This document shows, in pieces, positions 35,922-45,747 of a stretch of DNA of 64,000 nucleotides. Origin of the DNA: Sphingobacterium mizutaii (GTDB lineage: Bacteria; Bacteroidota; Bacteroidia; Sphingobacteriales; Sphingobacteriaceae); NCBI RefSeq assembly GCF_900187125.1, contig NZ_LT906468.1, positions 1-64,000 of the forward strand. The letters run 5' to 3'. The notes below the pieces were generated by a model that was not told where the DNA came from, ran no database searches, and worked only from the letters and a program-made list of their open reading frames with translations. Positions within the stretch are counted from its first letter, which is position 1. Each line of letters begins with the position of its first letter. The translations under genes were made by a program, and so were the position numbers.

Positions 35922-36836
35922 CTATTTTCTGATTAGAGGTAGGGTTGAGCAGCGCAAGAGACCTTCCTGTTTTCCGATTTCATGATAAGGGATTTCCTCC
36001 ACAATGAAATTCTGTTCTCGGAGCCAATTGTTCAGCCTTGCAAATCTTTGCTCACTAACGATGACTGTAGGGGAGATGGAAAAGACATTTGAGAACATCT
36101 GGTACATTTCATCTGCAGTGATTTGGAATACATTCTCTTCAGAAAACAATTCCAGCAAGAACTCAAAGTCTTCTTGGTTTCTGAACCCGCCTGGATATAT
36201 TATGGCTTTATTTTCGCCAATCGGCTGAAAGCAGCAATCCAAGTGTAAGGCATTTGAACGAGGATCTGTCATGGATTTGATCAGATCAAAACCCATTACC
36301 GTTTTATTTGGGAATTTCTCCTTGATGAACTCAACACCTTGATGGTTTGTCCTAGCGGTGTTTATTTCAGAATAATCCGCGCCGGAATAGGTTCCGATAA
36401 AGACATAATCTTTCCAGAGGATCACATCTCCGCCTTCCATATGGATGTGTTCAGGGGCGGTGATCAGCTTTTCGGGGTCAATTTGATCGATAATGTACAG
36501 GATGGCTTCCCATTCCTCTGCTCTATCGGGCAGGATATTGGATTTCACGAAGTAATCATCAATGACAAAACCTATATCTCTCGTAAAGATTTGATTAAGG
36601 TTGGGGATTGTTTCCGGACGATAGACCTCTACTCCATATTTATTGAGAACCTGTTTGAACTGGTCAAGTTCATGAACCATGTCTGGCTCAGTGGGGTAAG
36701 TACCTGCGAGGATATGTTCCAATGACTTGGGGTCATAAGCTTCTGCTGCTGTGGGAGTCGGACCATTGTGATTGGCAATCCCTAGAATTACAGCGCTCAA
36801 GCGATCGGATTCATTCCTCACGTTTAATTTAAGCAT
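35922..36836 (-). CDS. Dimethylarginine dimethylaminohydrolase-family amidinohydrolase
   Basis: A 304-residue pentein enzyme. It has the acidic motif FTRDIGFVIDD (about 68-78), HMEGGDVILW (about 112-121), the catalytic-His region NALHLDCCFQPIG (about 165-177) and the C-terminal catalytic Cys in GLLRCSTLPLIR (about 292-303), matching DDAH/arginine deiminase-like proteins. It may split arginine or a methylated arginine to citrulline, which the neighbouring CtlX-type enzyme could hydrolyse further; that pathway is inferred. First gene of the two-gene minus-strand operon. Confidence 0.8.
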   Translation of the reverse strand: MLKLNVRNESDRLSAVILGIANHNGPTPTAAEAYDPKSLEHILAGTYPTEPDMVHELDQFKQVLNKYGVEVYRPETIPNLNQIFTRDIGFVIDDYFVKSNILPDRAEEWEAILYIIDQIDPEKLITAPEHIHMEGGDVILWKDYVFIGTYSGADYSEINTARTNHQGVEFIKEKFPNKTVMGFDLIKSMTDPRSNALHLDCCFQPIGENKAIIYPGGFRNQEDFEFLLELFSEENVFQITADEMYQMFSNVFSISPTVIVSEQRFARLNNWLREQNFIVEEIPYHEIGKQEGLLRCSTLPLIRK

Positions 36837-37064
36837 ATAATTTATTAATTGATTCAGGCCTAAATTAGTAAAGATTCCTATCTTAAAATTGCCGATGAAA
36901 ATTATTGTAAATATTTAACATCAAGAGCTTTAATGCTGGAATTAAAGTATGAAATCAGGGGTGTTCAATGCAGAAAATGGAATGTTTTTGAGGTTTATTT
37001 GCCTTTTTTTTAATGGCTGTGTCAATTCTTCCATTAGCCGCCCCAGGTATAACAGGAATTGCAT

Positions 37065-37092
37065 TTAGGTCTTTTGAAGCAAAAGGACCTAA
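37065..37092. other. Hairpin upstream of gcvP
   Basis: Arms TTAGGTCTTTTG and CAAAAGGACCTAA pair over 12 positions with one bulged base and a 3-base loop. It lies about 125 bases before the -7 element, so it is probably not part of the gcvP leader. No glycine-riboswitch core was seen. Confidence 0.5.
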
Positions 37093-37218
37093 CGGATGTT
37101 ACATTGATAAAATATTGCTGCTATTGTTGTTTGGAATTTAAAGAAATGTGCAATCGATTGATGTGTTAATAAAAGTTTTTCGAGCGGGTGGACTCCTTAA
37201 AATTACCTATAAAAAGCG

Positions 37219-37226
37219 TATCTTTG
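37219..37226 (+). promoter_or_regulatory. -7 element for gcvP
   Basis: TATCTTTG, exact TAnnTTTG, 89 bases before the ATG. Confidence 0.5.
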
Positions 37227-37315
37227 CACATCAAAATTTTTACACAGAAATCCTGTTGAAATATTTTGGATAACAGATAGTTAATCAGTCTCAAAAGTTA
37301 CAATTAATACTTAAA

Positions 37316-40189
37316 ATGAGTAACATATTTTACCAAGAAAAATTTGAGGATCGCCATAATGGTCCAAGTTCTGCGCAAGTAGAGGAAATGTTGAACGTGC
37401 TTTCAGTGGGTTCTTTGGATGAATTGATCGATCAGACCGTTCCTGCACAGATTCGTAAGAAACAAGCTTTGAACCTTCCTCCTGCACTTAGTGAGGTTGC
37501 GTATTTGGAAAAAATAGCTCAAATAGCTGAAAAGAACAAGGTATTCAAATCTTATATCGGTCAGGGATATAACGATGTGATCCTTCCTGGGGTTATCCAA
37601 CGTAATGTATTTGAAAATCCAGGATGGTATACACAATATACTCCTTACCAAGCGGAAATTGCTCAAGGACGTTTGCAAGCCCTATTGAACTTCCAAACCA
37701 TGGTTTCAGACCTAACTGGTTTAGAAATCGCAAATGCTTCCCTATTGGATGAAGCAACTGCTGCCGCAGAAGGTATGTTCATGCTGTACAGCACACGCAA
37801 AAACAAGGATGCTAATGTGTTCTTGGTAACTCCAAACGTATATCCTCAAACATTAGATGTATTGCAAACCAGAGCCGTTCCTTTCGGCGTTGAGATACGT
37901 GTTGCTGATTTAACTGTAGAGAACTTAACAGACGATGTGTACGCCACATATATTCAATATCCTGCAGCTGACGGTACGGTAAATGACTATAAAGAATTTA
38001 CGGCCTATGCACATGATAAAGACATTACTGTATGTGTTGGTACAGACTTAATGTCATTGGCTTTGTTGACTCCTCCGGGAGAATGGGGTGCTGATGTTGT
38101 TGTGGGTAACTCCCAACGCTTTGGTGTACCAATGGGATTTGGTGGCCCGCATGCAGCATTCTTTGCAACTAAAGACACTTATAAACGTAATATTCCAGGA
38201 AGAATCATTGGTGTTACTTCTGATTCAAACGGAGAATACGCACTACGTATGGCGCTTCAAACTCGTGAGCAACATATCCGTAGAGATAAAGCATCTTCAA
38301 ATATCTGTACAGCACAAGCTTTGTTAGCTATCATGGCTTCCTTCTATGCTGTATACCACGGTCCAAAAGGAATCAAAAACATCGCTTCCCGTATCAATGA
38401 CTTGACAAAATTAGCTGATAAAGCAATCCAAGCATTAGGCTACAAACAAGTCAATGAATCTTACTTCGATACCCTTCGTTTTGATGTAGGCAAGGAAGTT
38501 GATGGATTGAAAAGCGAAGCTTTGAACCATGAACTTAACTTCTTCTACCAAGATGGTACAGTAGGTATCTCTATCGATGAGACAACCACTTTTGATGATA
38601 TCCAAACCATCGTGAAAGTATTTGCTAAGGTTAAGGGCAAGCACATCACTGATGTGGATATGGACGCTATCGTTAAGGAATTAGGAACTTCCATTCCGGA
38701 GCACTTAGAAAGATCTTCTGAGTACTTGACTCACCCAGTATTCAACAGCTACCACTCAGAGAGTGAAATGCTTCGTTATATCAAATCATTAGAGGCGAAA
38801 GACCTTTCATTATGCCACTCTATGATTCCATTGGGATCATGTACCATGAAATTGAATGCAACAACCGAGATGGTTCCAGTTACTTGGGCTAGATTCGGTG
38901 GATTGCATCCATTTGCACCAGTTGATCAAACATCTGGTTACATGCAATTGATCAATGAATTGAATGATTGGTTATGTGAAATCACAGGATTCGCTAAGAT
39001 GTCTTTCCAACCAAACTCTGGTGCACAAGGTGAATACGCTGGATTAATGGTAATCCGTGCTTATCACCATAGCCGTGGAGATTTCGATAGAAATATCTGT
39101 TTGATCCCTGCATCAGCGCATGGTACCAACCCAGCATCTGCTTCTATGGCAGGTCTGAAAGTGGTGGTGGTTAAATGTGACGATCGTGGTAATATCGATG
39201 TTGAAGATTTAAAAGCTAAAGCTACTGAACATTCGGCTAACCTGAATTCTTTGATGGTTACTTATCCATCGACTCACGGTGTATTCGAAGAACCGATTGT
39301 TGAGATCTGTAATATCATACACGAGAATGGTGGTCAAGTATATATGGACGGTGCAAATATGAATGCTCAGGTAGGTTTGACTAGCCCAGGCTTCATTGGT
39401 GCAGACGTTTGTCACTTGAACTTACACAAGACTTTCTGTATTCCTCACGGTGGTGGTGGTCCAGGTATGGGTCCAATCGGCGTAGCAGCACATTTGGTTC
39501 CTTTCTTGCCTAACCATGAGATTATCGAGATCTCAGGAGAAGAGGGTATTTCAGCCGTTTCAGCGGCTCCATTTGGTTCAGCCTCTATCTTGGTCATCTC
39601 ACACGCTTACATCGCTATGATGGGCGGAGAAGGCCTTACAAACGCAACTAAGACGGCTATCTTGAATGCCAACTATATCAAAGCTCGCCTAGAGCAACAT
39701 TATCCAGTATTATACGCTGGTGCGAATGGACGTTGTGCACACGAGATGATCTTGGATTGCCGTGGATTTAAAAATGTAGGCATCGAAGTGGCAGATATCG
39801 CTAAGCGTTTGATGGACTACGGTTTCCACGCTCCAACTGTTTCATTCCCAGTGGCTGGTACTTTAATGGTTGAACCGACAGAATCCGAGTCAAAACCAGA
39901 ATTAGATAGATTCTGTGATGCCTTGATCGGTATCCGTTCAGAAATTGCTGCGGTTGAGAATGGAGATGCAGACCAAAAAGACAACGTATTGAAAAATGCG
40001 CCTCATACTGCAAGGGTAGTAACAGGTGATGACTGGGATAGACCATATTCTCGCCAAACTGCTGCTTATCCAATCGAATACTTAAGAGTAAACAAATTCT
40101 GGCCTTCGGTAGGTCGTGTGAATGATTCCCAAGGAGATAGAACCTTAATCTGTTCTTGCCCTCCGATGGAAGCATACGCAGAGATCTAA
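37316..40189 (+). CDS. gcvP: Glycine dehydrogenase (aminomethyl-transferring), P protein
   Basis: GcvP is the PLP enzyme that decarboxylates glycine and passes the aminomethyl group to lipoyl-GcvH. At 957 residues it is the fused homodimeric form (both halves in one chain). Seen: RHNGPS (about 13-18), [20 protein letters not shown] (about 80-99), SICTAQ-type [28 protein letters not shown] (about 503-517), and the PLP-lysine site [18 protein letters not shown] (about 703-720). The tail [18 protein letters not shown] is standard. gcvT is 12 kb upstream on the opposite strand. Confidence 0.97.
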   Translation: MSNIFYQEKFEDRHNGPSSAQVEEMLNVLSVGSLDELIDQTVPAQIRKKQALNLPPALSEVAYLEKIAQIAEKNKVFKSYIGQGYNDVILPGVIQRNVFENPGWYTQYTPYQAEIAQGRLQALLNFQTMVSDLTGLEIANASLLDEATAAAEGMFMLYSTRKNKDANVFLVTPNVYPQTLDVLQTRAVPFGVEIRVADLTVENLTDDVYATYIQYPAADGTVNDYKEFTAYAHDKDITVCVGTDLMSLALLTPPGEWGADVVVGNSQRFGVPMGFGGPHAAFFATKDTYKRNIPGRIIGVTSDSNGEYALRMALQTREQHIRRDKASSNICTAQALLAIMASFYAVYHGPKGIKNIASRINDLTKLADKAIQALGYKQVNESYFDTLRFDVGKEVDGLKSEALNHELNFFYQDGTVGISIDETTTFDDIQTIVKVFAKVKGKHITDVDMDAIVKELGTSIPEHLERSSEYLTHPVFNSYHSESEMLRYIKSLEAKDLSLCHSMIPLGSCTMKLNATTEMVPVTWARFGGLHPFAPVDQTSGYMQLINELNDWLCEITGFAKMSFQPNSGAQGEYAGLMVIRAYHHSRGDFDRNICLIPASAHGTNPASASMAGLKVVVVKCDDRGNIDVEDLKAKATEHSANLNSLMVTYPSTHGVFEEPIVEICNIIHENGGQVYMDGANMNAQVGLTSPGFIGADVCHLNLHKTFCIPHGGGGPGMGPIGVAAHLVPFLPNHEIIEISGEEGISAVSAAPFGSASILVISHAYIAMMGGEGLTNATKTAILNANYIKARLEQHYPVLYAGANGRCAHEMILDCRGFKNVGIEVADIAKRLMDYGFHAPTVSFPVAGTLMVEPTESESKPELDRFCDALIGIRSEIAAVENGDADQKDNVLKNAPHTARVVTGDDWDRPYSRQTAAYPIEYLRVNKFWPSVGRVNDSQGDRTLICSCPPMEAYAEI

Positions 40190-40215
40190 GGAGATCTGAA
40201 AATATAAAGTATCAG

Positions 40216-40254
40216 GAAAGCCTTTGCCCATTTCGGGTAAAGGCTTTCTCTTTT
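40216..40254 (+). terminator. Terminator of gcvP
   Basis: Stem GAAAGCCTTT.CCC / GGG.AAAGGCTTTC with a 5-base loop, followed by TCTTTT. Confidence 0.85.
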
Positions 40255-40343
40255 CATGCAGAACACAAGCTTAAACCCCTTAAGCATGGTATTTCTCTTA
40301 TGTTTTTACTATTTTAGGATTTCAAATAAATCTGATTTTGATC

Positions 40344-41096
40344 ATGAAAACCAACCTATCGCATCTATTAATTCTCGTAACATTCCTTTTAGGTACTCAA
40401 TTTGCAGAAGCACAGCAGAAACTCTTCCAGTTTGGAGTGGAAAAGAGCTTTGACGAATCCATCTTAAATGCCAAAGCCAAAGGCATGGCGATCCAATGGA
40501 TTGATGTCAACACCTCGGATAGCACATGGAAGGCGAAGGGAAACCTTTTGCAGAACAGCGGCAATCCAATTGGAGTCGTGCGATCGGAGAAGATGTATGA
40601 GAACTTTATCATGCATGTCGAGTGGAGACATTTGGAGAAGGGAGGCAACTCCGGGATTTTCGTCTGGTGCGATGCCAAGGCAGACCCGAAGAGCAGGCTT
40701 CCGATGGGTATGGAGGTGCAGATGTTGGAATTGGATTGGGTGAATATCAACGCCGTTGATGGCAAACAACAGCCGATTGCCTATGTACATGGAGAATTGT
40801 TCGGCGCTGGTGGGATGACCGCATCTCCGGATAATCCAAGAGGGGAAAGGAGCAAGTCTTTGGAAAACAGGTGCCTCGGAGTAGGAGAGTGGAATAAGTA
40901 TACCGTGGTCTGTGTGGATGGAACAGTGAAATTGGCAGTCAATGGTAAATTCGTAAACAGTATCCGATTGGCCTCCAAACGAAAAGGTTATCTTTGTTTA
41001 GAAGCTGAGGGCGCGAAAATGGAGTTCAGGAACCTTCAGATAATTGAATTAGAACCAGGAATGGATCGCCCCGAGTTTGTGGTCGATGCCTTATAA
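40344..41096 (+). CDS. Exported DUF1080 (3-keto-disaccharide hydrolase-like) protein
   Basis: A 250-residue secreted protein with a signal peptide (about 1-22, ending AEAQ) and a DUF1080 concanavalin-like jelly roll: [21 protein letters not shown] (key residues about 88-108), [35 protein letters not shown] (about 187-212) and a terminal [18 protein letters not shown]. Members of this family are now linked to 3-keto-glycoside hydrolysis; substrate is inferred only. The ATG at 40344 is preferred to a TTG two codons earlier. Confidence 0.87.
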   Translation: MKTNLSHLLILVTFLLGTQFAEAQQKLFQFGVEKSFDESILNAKAKGMAIQWIDVNTSDSTWKAKGNLLQNSGNPIGVVRSEKMYENFIMHVEWRHLEKGGNSGIFVWCDAKADPKSRLPMGMEVQMLELDWVNINAVDGKQQPIAYVHGELFGAGGMTASPDNPRGERSKSLENRCLGVGEWNKYTVVCVDGTVKLAVNGKFVNSIRLASKRKGYLCLEAEGAKMEFRNLQIIELEPGMDRPEFVVDAL

Positions 41097-41127
41097 GAAA
41101 ATGATTAACAAAAGGATATAAAGGGAC

Positions 41128-41949
41128 ATGATTAAGAAATACATCATTTATTTTTCACTTGCTGCATTAGTGAGTTCTTGTGGAGGAGGGAAATATGCCA
41201 GCACAGAAAAGATCTATAAAAAGAAAGCCAAAGACTTCTCTGAACTCTATAAAGAGGCTCCTGTAAAAGGACAGATCGAAAAGATTGCTTCCAACCATAA
41301 AGAATGGATTGCTTCCACCAATTTCGGTGTCCGCAAGCCAAACTATGTGATGATCCATCACACGGCGCAAAAAGACCTTGACCAGACGGTCAGGACCTTC
41401 CACAACGAAAAAGTAGGCGTAAGTTCACACTATGTGATCGGTAGGGACGGAAAGATTGTCCAAATGGTCAACGACCTATACCGTGCACACCATGCTGGAT
41501 TAGGAAGATGGGGAAATGACACCGATCTGAATTCCTCATCCATCGGAATCGAATTGGACAACAACGGGATCAGTGACCCTTGGCCAGAAGTGCAGATCAA
41601 TGCCTTGGTCCAATTGCTTGCTTACTTAAAAGAGACCTATAAGATCCCGCAAGCAAACTTTATCGGACACATGGACTATGCGCCAACAAGAAAGAACGAT
41701 CCATCAAGGTTTCCTTGGAAGGTATTAGCTGATAAAGGTTTTGGATATTGGTATGATGATGTCTTGGAAAATCCTCCAATGGGCTTCGACCCTAAGATTG
41801 CCTTAAGGATCATTGGCTATGATGTAAAGAACCTAGATGCTGCCATCAAAGGTTTTAAACAGCATTATACCCAAATGGACGTCACTAGCGCCAACCTAAC
41901 TGAACACGACCTTAAGATCCTGTATTCGATCTTTAAGAAATTTTTGTAA
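41128..41949 (+). CDS. N-acetylmuramoyl-L-alanine amidase lipoprotein
   Basis: A 273-residue lipoprotein: short signal ending LVSSC (Cys about 18). The amidase_2 domain has zinc ligands in YVMIHHTAQ (about 72-80) and GHMDYAPTRKNDPS (about 187-200), with SSIGIELDNNG (about 137-147) between. It cleaves the lactyl-amide bond of peptidoglycan fragments, probably for recycling or remodelling at the periplasmic side. The transcript ends at the 7-bp inverted array. Confidence 0.9.
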   Translation: MIKKYIIYFSLAALVSSCGGGKYASTEKIYKKKAKDFSELYKEAPVKGQIEKIASNHKEWIASTNFGVRKPNYVMIHHTAQKDLDQTVRTFHNEKVGVSSHYVIGRDGKIVQMVNDLYRAHHAGLGRWGNDTDLNSSSIGIELDNNGISDPWPEVQINALVQLLAYLKETYKIPQANFIGHMDYAPTRKNDPSRFPWKVLADKGFGYWYDDVLENPPMGFDPKIALRIIGYDVKNLDAAIKGFKQHYTQMDVTSANLTEHDLKILYSIFKKFL

Positions 41950-42035
41950 GAGTATAAAGTATTTAGTATTTAGTATTTAGACCTAGGACGCCCTACAAGT
42001 CTAAATACTAAATACTTACTACTAAATACTACTCT
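41949..42035. repeat. Inverted array of 7-bp units (copy 2), also a terminator-like palindrome
   Basis: Left arm 41949-41982 and right arm 41999-42035 share a 17-bp perfect inverse core GTATTTAGTATTTAGAC. Both arms are tandem 7-mers of GTATTTA type (three in the left arm, about four in the right). It fills the whole gap between the convergent amidase and the unknown gene at 42038, and includes the last base of the amidase stop codon. Confidence 0.75.
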
Positions 42036-42037
42036 TC

Positions 42038-43351
42038 TTAAACTGTTTTAACGAATTTCTCATCGTAGTTCTCGATATCAACAATGTATCTGTTGTTGAT
42101 CAAGAAATCAAACAATGGTTTCGCTTCTGGGGAAACCGGAAGGTTTTTCGTCGTAACGATTTTCTCTAGTTTTTTATCCAAATACGGGTAAGCATAAAGC
42201 TTAACGTTCTTGCTAAACATCCCTGAGATATAGCTTAGCAATTCGTTGGTATAGTTTTCTTTGTTGTAATTGTCCGAATTGAAGATGTTTTTCAAGTTGG
42301 AAACGTTGGTTGCAATACCCACATGCTTCGGCTTGAAGGTCTGTACGAATTCAGCCAAGTGGTTATTCCTTCTGAAGTTGGATACCAGGATATTGTTGCC
42401 TGTAGAGCATAGATATTCAGCACGTTCAGCGAAATAGATCAAGTCCTCATCCGAAATCACACTGTTTTCATCCAGCACATTACCCATCAGTACCTCGATC
42501 AGCACCACGGTATTTTCAGGAACAGCCTTGGTGTTTTTCAGGAACTCCTCCACGGCTAAGTTAAATAGGTCAAAGTTTGGATTAGATTTCTGACGGTATT
42601 TCGTACGAAGGATAATGATGTTCTTTTTATAAAGATAATCCTTGATTTGGGCAGCCTTTCCATCTGGTTTGAAGATCGCTGCTTTCGAGAACCCTTTCGC
42701 AATCAGGTATAGGTTCAATAGTCGCTCATTAGCATTTGCGAATAGTGGTCCTGAAACCTTTACCAGGTCAATTTCTACCGATCCTACAGAAAGGTTGTCC
42801 ACTAGGGACTCGATCATCGTCTGTGGATTCTCAGCATAATAATAAGCCGCAAAAACCAGGTTTACCCCTAAAATCCCAAGGACTTTAGTTTGCAATCTAT
42901 TGTCACTGTCCAATAACCTAACGTGGATGATGATATCGTTTGTCGGTCCATCCACTTCATGCTGGAAACGGATTCCGATCCAACCGTGAGGTTCATTGGT
43001 TTTCGTAAAATTCAATGTGGTTACTGTATCGGCAAAAGCAAAGAATTTTTTACTGCTGTATTTCTCGCCTTGAAGACGCTCGGTTAGGAGGCTATATTCA
43101 TGGTCCAGCATTTTGGTCAGTCGGGTTCTGCTCACGTACCTTCCAGACTCTTCAATACCATAGATGGCATCTGAGAATGCCATATCGTATGCAGAAATGG
43201 TCTTTGCAATGGTTCCAGACGCTGCACCGGCTTCAAAGAAATTACGAGCGACTTCCTGTCCTGCGCCAATTTCTGCGAATGTACCATAAATATCAGCGTT
43301 AAGATTGATTTTAAGCGCTTTGCGCTTGGTTTCGTAAATTTCTCTTGCCAT
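42038..43351 (-). CDS. Conserved protein of unknown function (often mislabelled)
   Basis: A 437-residue soluble protein without signal peptide. It opens MAREIYETKRKALKINLN, followed by DIYGTFAEIGAGQEVARNF (about 20-38), a Gly-rich stretch GAASGTIAKTISAYDMAFSD, and later GILGVNLVFAAYYY (about 157-170). Similar proteins are widespread and often carry unsupported names such as TonB-dependent receptor or nicotinate-nucleotide adenylyltransferase; nothing here supports either (no plug/barrel, no HIGH motif). The start at 43351 is preferred to 43378 because the conserved start begins there. Function unknown. Confidence 0.75.
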   Translation of the reverse strand: MAREIYETKRKALKINLNADIYGTFAEIGAGQEVARNFFEAGAASGTIAKTISAYDMAFSDAIYGIEESGRYVSRTRLTKMLDHEYSLLTERLQGEKYSSKKFFAFADTVTTLNFTKTNEPHGWIGIRFQHEVDGPTNDIIIHVRLLDSDNRLQTKVLGILGVNLVFAAYYYAENPQTMIESLVDNLSVGSVEIDLVKVSGPLFANANERLLNLYLIAKGFSKAAIFKPDGKAAQIKDYLYKKNIIILRTKYRQKSNPNFDLFNLAVEEFLKNTKAVPENTVVLIEVLMGNVLDENSVISDEDLIYFAERAEYLCSTGNNILVSNFRRNNHLAEFVQTFKPKHVGIATNVSNLKNIFNSDNYNKENYTNELLSYISGMFSKNVKLYAYPYLDKKLEKIVTTKNLPVSPEAKPLFDFLINNRYIVDIENYDEKFVKTV

Positions 43352-43422
43352 GCGGCAAAGGTACGAAAACAGCGTCAATAATTGTGTAAAGAGGTTGGTA
43401 TAAAGAATAAAGTTAGGCGAGC

Positions 43423-43965
43423 TTATAACTCGCCTAATTTTTTCAATGTATAGAATAGGGCAGAGCTATGGAGCGCCTGTCCGATTTTATTGTCAAAAAG
43501 AAATTGCTTGGCCTCTTGGAGATCCATTAAAACCACTTCAATATCTTCCGAAGGATCTAGTTCTTGCTCCTGTACTTTTCTTCCTCCAGTAAGGAGGTAG
43601 GTATAGGTAATATTGCCCGAGGTAGCAGGGTTGGCAAAAAGCTCACAGACATAGCTGATATCATCAAAGGCATAGCCTGTTTCTTCCAACAGCTCCCGTC
43701 TGGCCGCTATTTCTGGATCCTCATTGTCCTCAACCACACCCGCAGGAAGCTCCACCATGATTTTACCGGCGCCATGGCGGTACTGCTTGACGAAGATAAC
43801 CTGATTATCTTCCGTCAGAGCCACCATATTCACCCAAGTAGGGTATTCCAGTACATAGTATTCCTCTTTAATATTGCCATTGGGCATCTCTAGCTTATCG
43901 ACGCGTAGCGTGGCCCAAGGGCGTTGTATGATGTATTTTGAATCAATTGTTTTCCACTTCTCCAT
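43423..43965 (-). CDS. Nudix hydrolase (ADP-ribose pyrophosphatase-like)
   Basis: A 180-residue Nudix enzyme. The Nudix box GVVEDNEDPEIAARRELLEETGY (key residues G, E, REL, EE and G; about 76-98) is complete, preceded by VKQYRHGAGKIMVELPAG (about 60-77), which is typical of ADP-ribose pyrophosphatases. It probably hydrolyses ADP-ribose or a related nucleotide sugar. The ATG overlaps the stop of the upstream mutase gene by 1 base. Confidence 0.88.
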   Translation of the reverse strand: MEKWKTIDSKYIIQRPWATLRVDKLEMPNGNIKEEYYVLEYPTWVNMVALTEDNQVIFVKQYRHGAGKIMVELPAGVVEDNEDPEIAARRELLEETGYAFDDISYVCELFANPATSGNITYTYLLTGGRKVQEQELDPSEDIEVVLMDLQEAKQFLFDNKIGQALHSSALFYTLKKLGEL

Positions 43966-45704
43966 TAATCTTTCACTATATCGGCCATCATTAATCTTAC
44001 TTTATCGTCCAAACGGTTTGAAATCTGACCAAATTCAGAAGTAAACTCCAGATTCTCCCTAACCGAACAGTAAAATTTAATCTTTGGCTCCGTTCCAGAA
44101 GGCCTAGCAGAGATCACATCGCCATCTTTGGTGATGAACTGAAGCACATCCGATTTCGGAAGATCGATCTTAGACTTCTTACCAGACGCCATATCCGTAG
44201 CTTCTGAAGTCTCATAGTCCCTAACCTCAACCACTTCAATATCACCCAGTGTTTTTGGCAAATCAGCGCGTAAATCAGCCATCATTTGTTTGATCTCATC
44301 AGCTCCAGCCTTCCCTTTTTTGGTCAAGGAAATTAGTTTTTCTTTGTAATAGCCGTAGTCCAAATAAAGCTTCAATAGCACATCGTAAAGCGATTTCCCT
44401 TGGCTTTTGAAATAAGCAGCCATTTCCGAGATAAAGGCACAAGAGTTAACCGCATCCTTATCCCTCACTAGGTCACCGACCAAGAAGCCATAACTTTCTT
44501 CACCACCTACCAAATAAGTTTCTTTGCCTTCCAGTTTAGTCATGACCTCACCGATAAACTTGAAACCAGTAAGCGTTTCATAGCTTTTCACATCAAAAGA
44601 CTTCGCGATATCAGAGAATAAGTTCGAAGTCACGATGGTTTTCACGATATATTGGTTCGCCTTCAATTGACCAAGGTCCTTCTTCGAAGAAAGCACATAA
44701 TAAGTCAACAAGCTACCGATTTGGTTACCATTGATCAATTGGAATTCGCCTGAAGGCAATTTGATTGCCACCCCAACTCGGTCGGCATCAGGATCCGTCG
44801 CCATAACAACGTCGGCATCGATTTCCTGTCCCATAGCCATTGCTTTGGACATTGCTTCTTCCTCTTCTGGGTTAGGATAAACTACCGTCGGGAAGTTTCC
44901 GTCAGGTTTAGCCTGATCTTCCACCACCTGAACATTCTTGAATCCCCATGCTTCCAACATTTTTGGAACTAGGGTAATTCCTGTTCCGTGGATTGGAGAA
45001 TAAACGATCTTCAGGTCGCTCTGTTCTTTTACCGCTTCAGGATGGATGCTCAATTTCCTGTTCGCATCGATATAGATTTGGTCAAAATCCTCTCCAACCA
45101 AGTGGATATTCTTCTCTACTCGATCAAATTTGATCTCTTTTACAGAAGTAATGGCATTCACTTCCGTGATCACATTTTTATCATGCGGAGCAACCAATTG
45201 GCCACCATCATTCCAATAAGCCTTATAGCCATTGTATTCCTTTGGATTATGAGATGCGGTCAACATCACACCACCTTGGCATTTAAAATGGCGGACAGCA
45301 AAGGATAACAATGGTGTCGGTCTCAGTTCCTTGAACAGATAAACCTGAAATCCATTCGCAGAGAACACATCAGCAACCAGCTGACCGAATTCTTGCGAAT
45401 TATTTCGGCTATCATAGGATACTGCAACTTTGATTTCCTGATTAGGGAATTGCTTGATCAAGTAATTGGCCAAGCCTTGGGTCGCTTTTCCAATGGTGTA
45501 TTTGTTCATCCTATTGGATCCCACGCCCATAATTCCACGAAGACCACCTGTGCCGAATTCCAGTTCCTTATAGAACGAATCCAATAACTCGGTTTCTTCA
45601 TTATTATCAACTAATGCCTTTACTTTGGACACCGTGTCCTTATCGTATTCATCAGTTTGCCATTGATTGATTCTTCCCTGTGTTTCTTTATCTAGAGTAC
45701 CCAT
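43965..45704 (-). CDS. Phosphosugar mutase (phosphoglucomutase/phosphomannomutase)
   Basis: A 579-residue alpha-D-phosphohexomutase. It has the phosphoserine loop TASHNPKEYNGYK (about 148-160), metal-binding ATDPDADRVG (about 303-312), sugar-binding GGEESYGF (about 399-406), and the phosphate-binding RPSGTEPKIKFY (about 538-549). It probably interconverts glucose-1- and glucose-6-phosphate (PgcA/Pgm2-like, longer N-terminus). The Nudix gene is translationally coupled downstream. Confidence 0.93.
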   Translation of the reverse strand: MGTLDKETQGRINQWQTDEYDKDTVSKVKALVDNNEETELLDSFYKELEFGTGGLRGIMGVGSNRMNKYTIGKATQGLANYLIKQFPNQEIKVAVSYDSRNNSQEFGQLVADVFSANGFQVYLFKELRPTPLLSFAVRHFKCQGGVMLTASHNPKEYNGYKAYWNDGGQLVAPHDKNVITEVNAITSVKEIKFDRVEKNIHLVGEDFDQIYIDANRKLSIHPEAVKEQSDLKIVYSPIHGTGITLVPKMLEAWGFKNVQVVEDQAKPDGNFPTVVYPNPEEEEAMSKAMAMGQEIDADVVMATDPDADRVGVAIKLPSGEFQLINGNQIGSLLTYYVLSSKKDLGQLKANQYIVKTIVTSNLFSDIAKSFDVKSYETLTGFKFIGEVMTKLEGKETYLVGGEESYGFLVGDLVRDKDAVNSCAFISEMAAYFKSQGKSLYDVLLKLYLDYGYYKEKLISLTKKGKAGADEIKQMMADLRADLPKTLGDIEVVEVRDYETSEATDMASGKKSKIDLPKSDVLQFITKDGDVISARPSGTEPKIKFYCSVRENLEFTSEFGQISNRLDDKVRLMMADIVKD

Positions 45705-45747
45705 ATGGTTACATTTTTTAAGGTAAATATATTAGTGTAATTTTTTA

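Larger units (their letters stand above)
36837..37315. other. Intergenic region 36837-37315
   Basis: Divergent promoter region between the DDAH-type operon (-) and gcvP (+). It holds a hairpin at 37065-37092 and a -7 element TATCTTTG at 37219-37226. A 42-codon hydrophobic open frame (37013-37141) has no family match that I can support. Confidence 0.6.

Noticed and set aside
37013..37141. 42-codon hydrophobic frame upstream of gcvP
   Set aside because: Short, overlaps the hairpin, no family match; not enough to call a gene.
37142..37315. Glycine riboswitch before gcvP
   Set aside because: No conserved tandem aptamer core could be found by eye.
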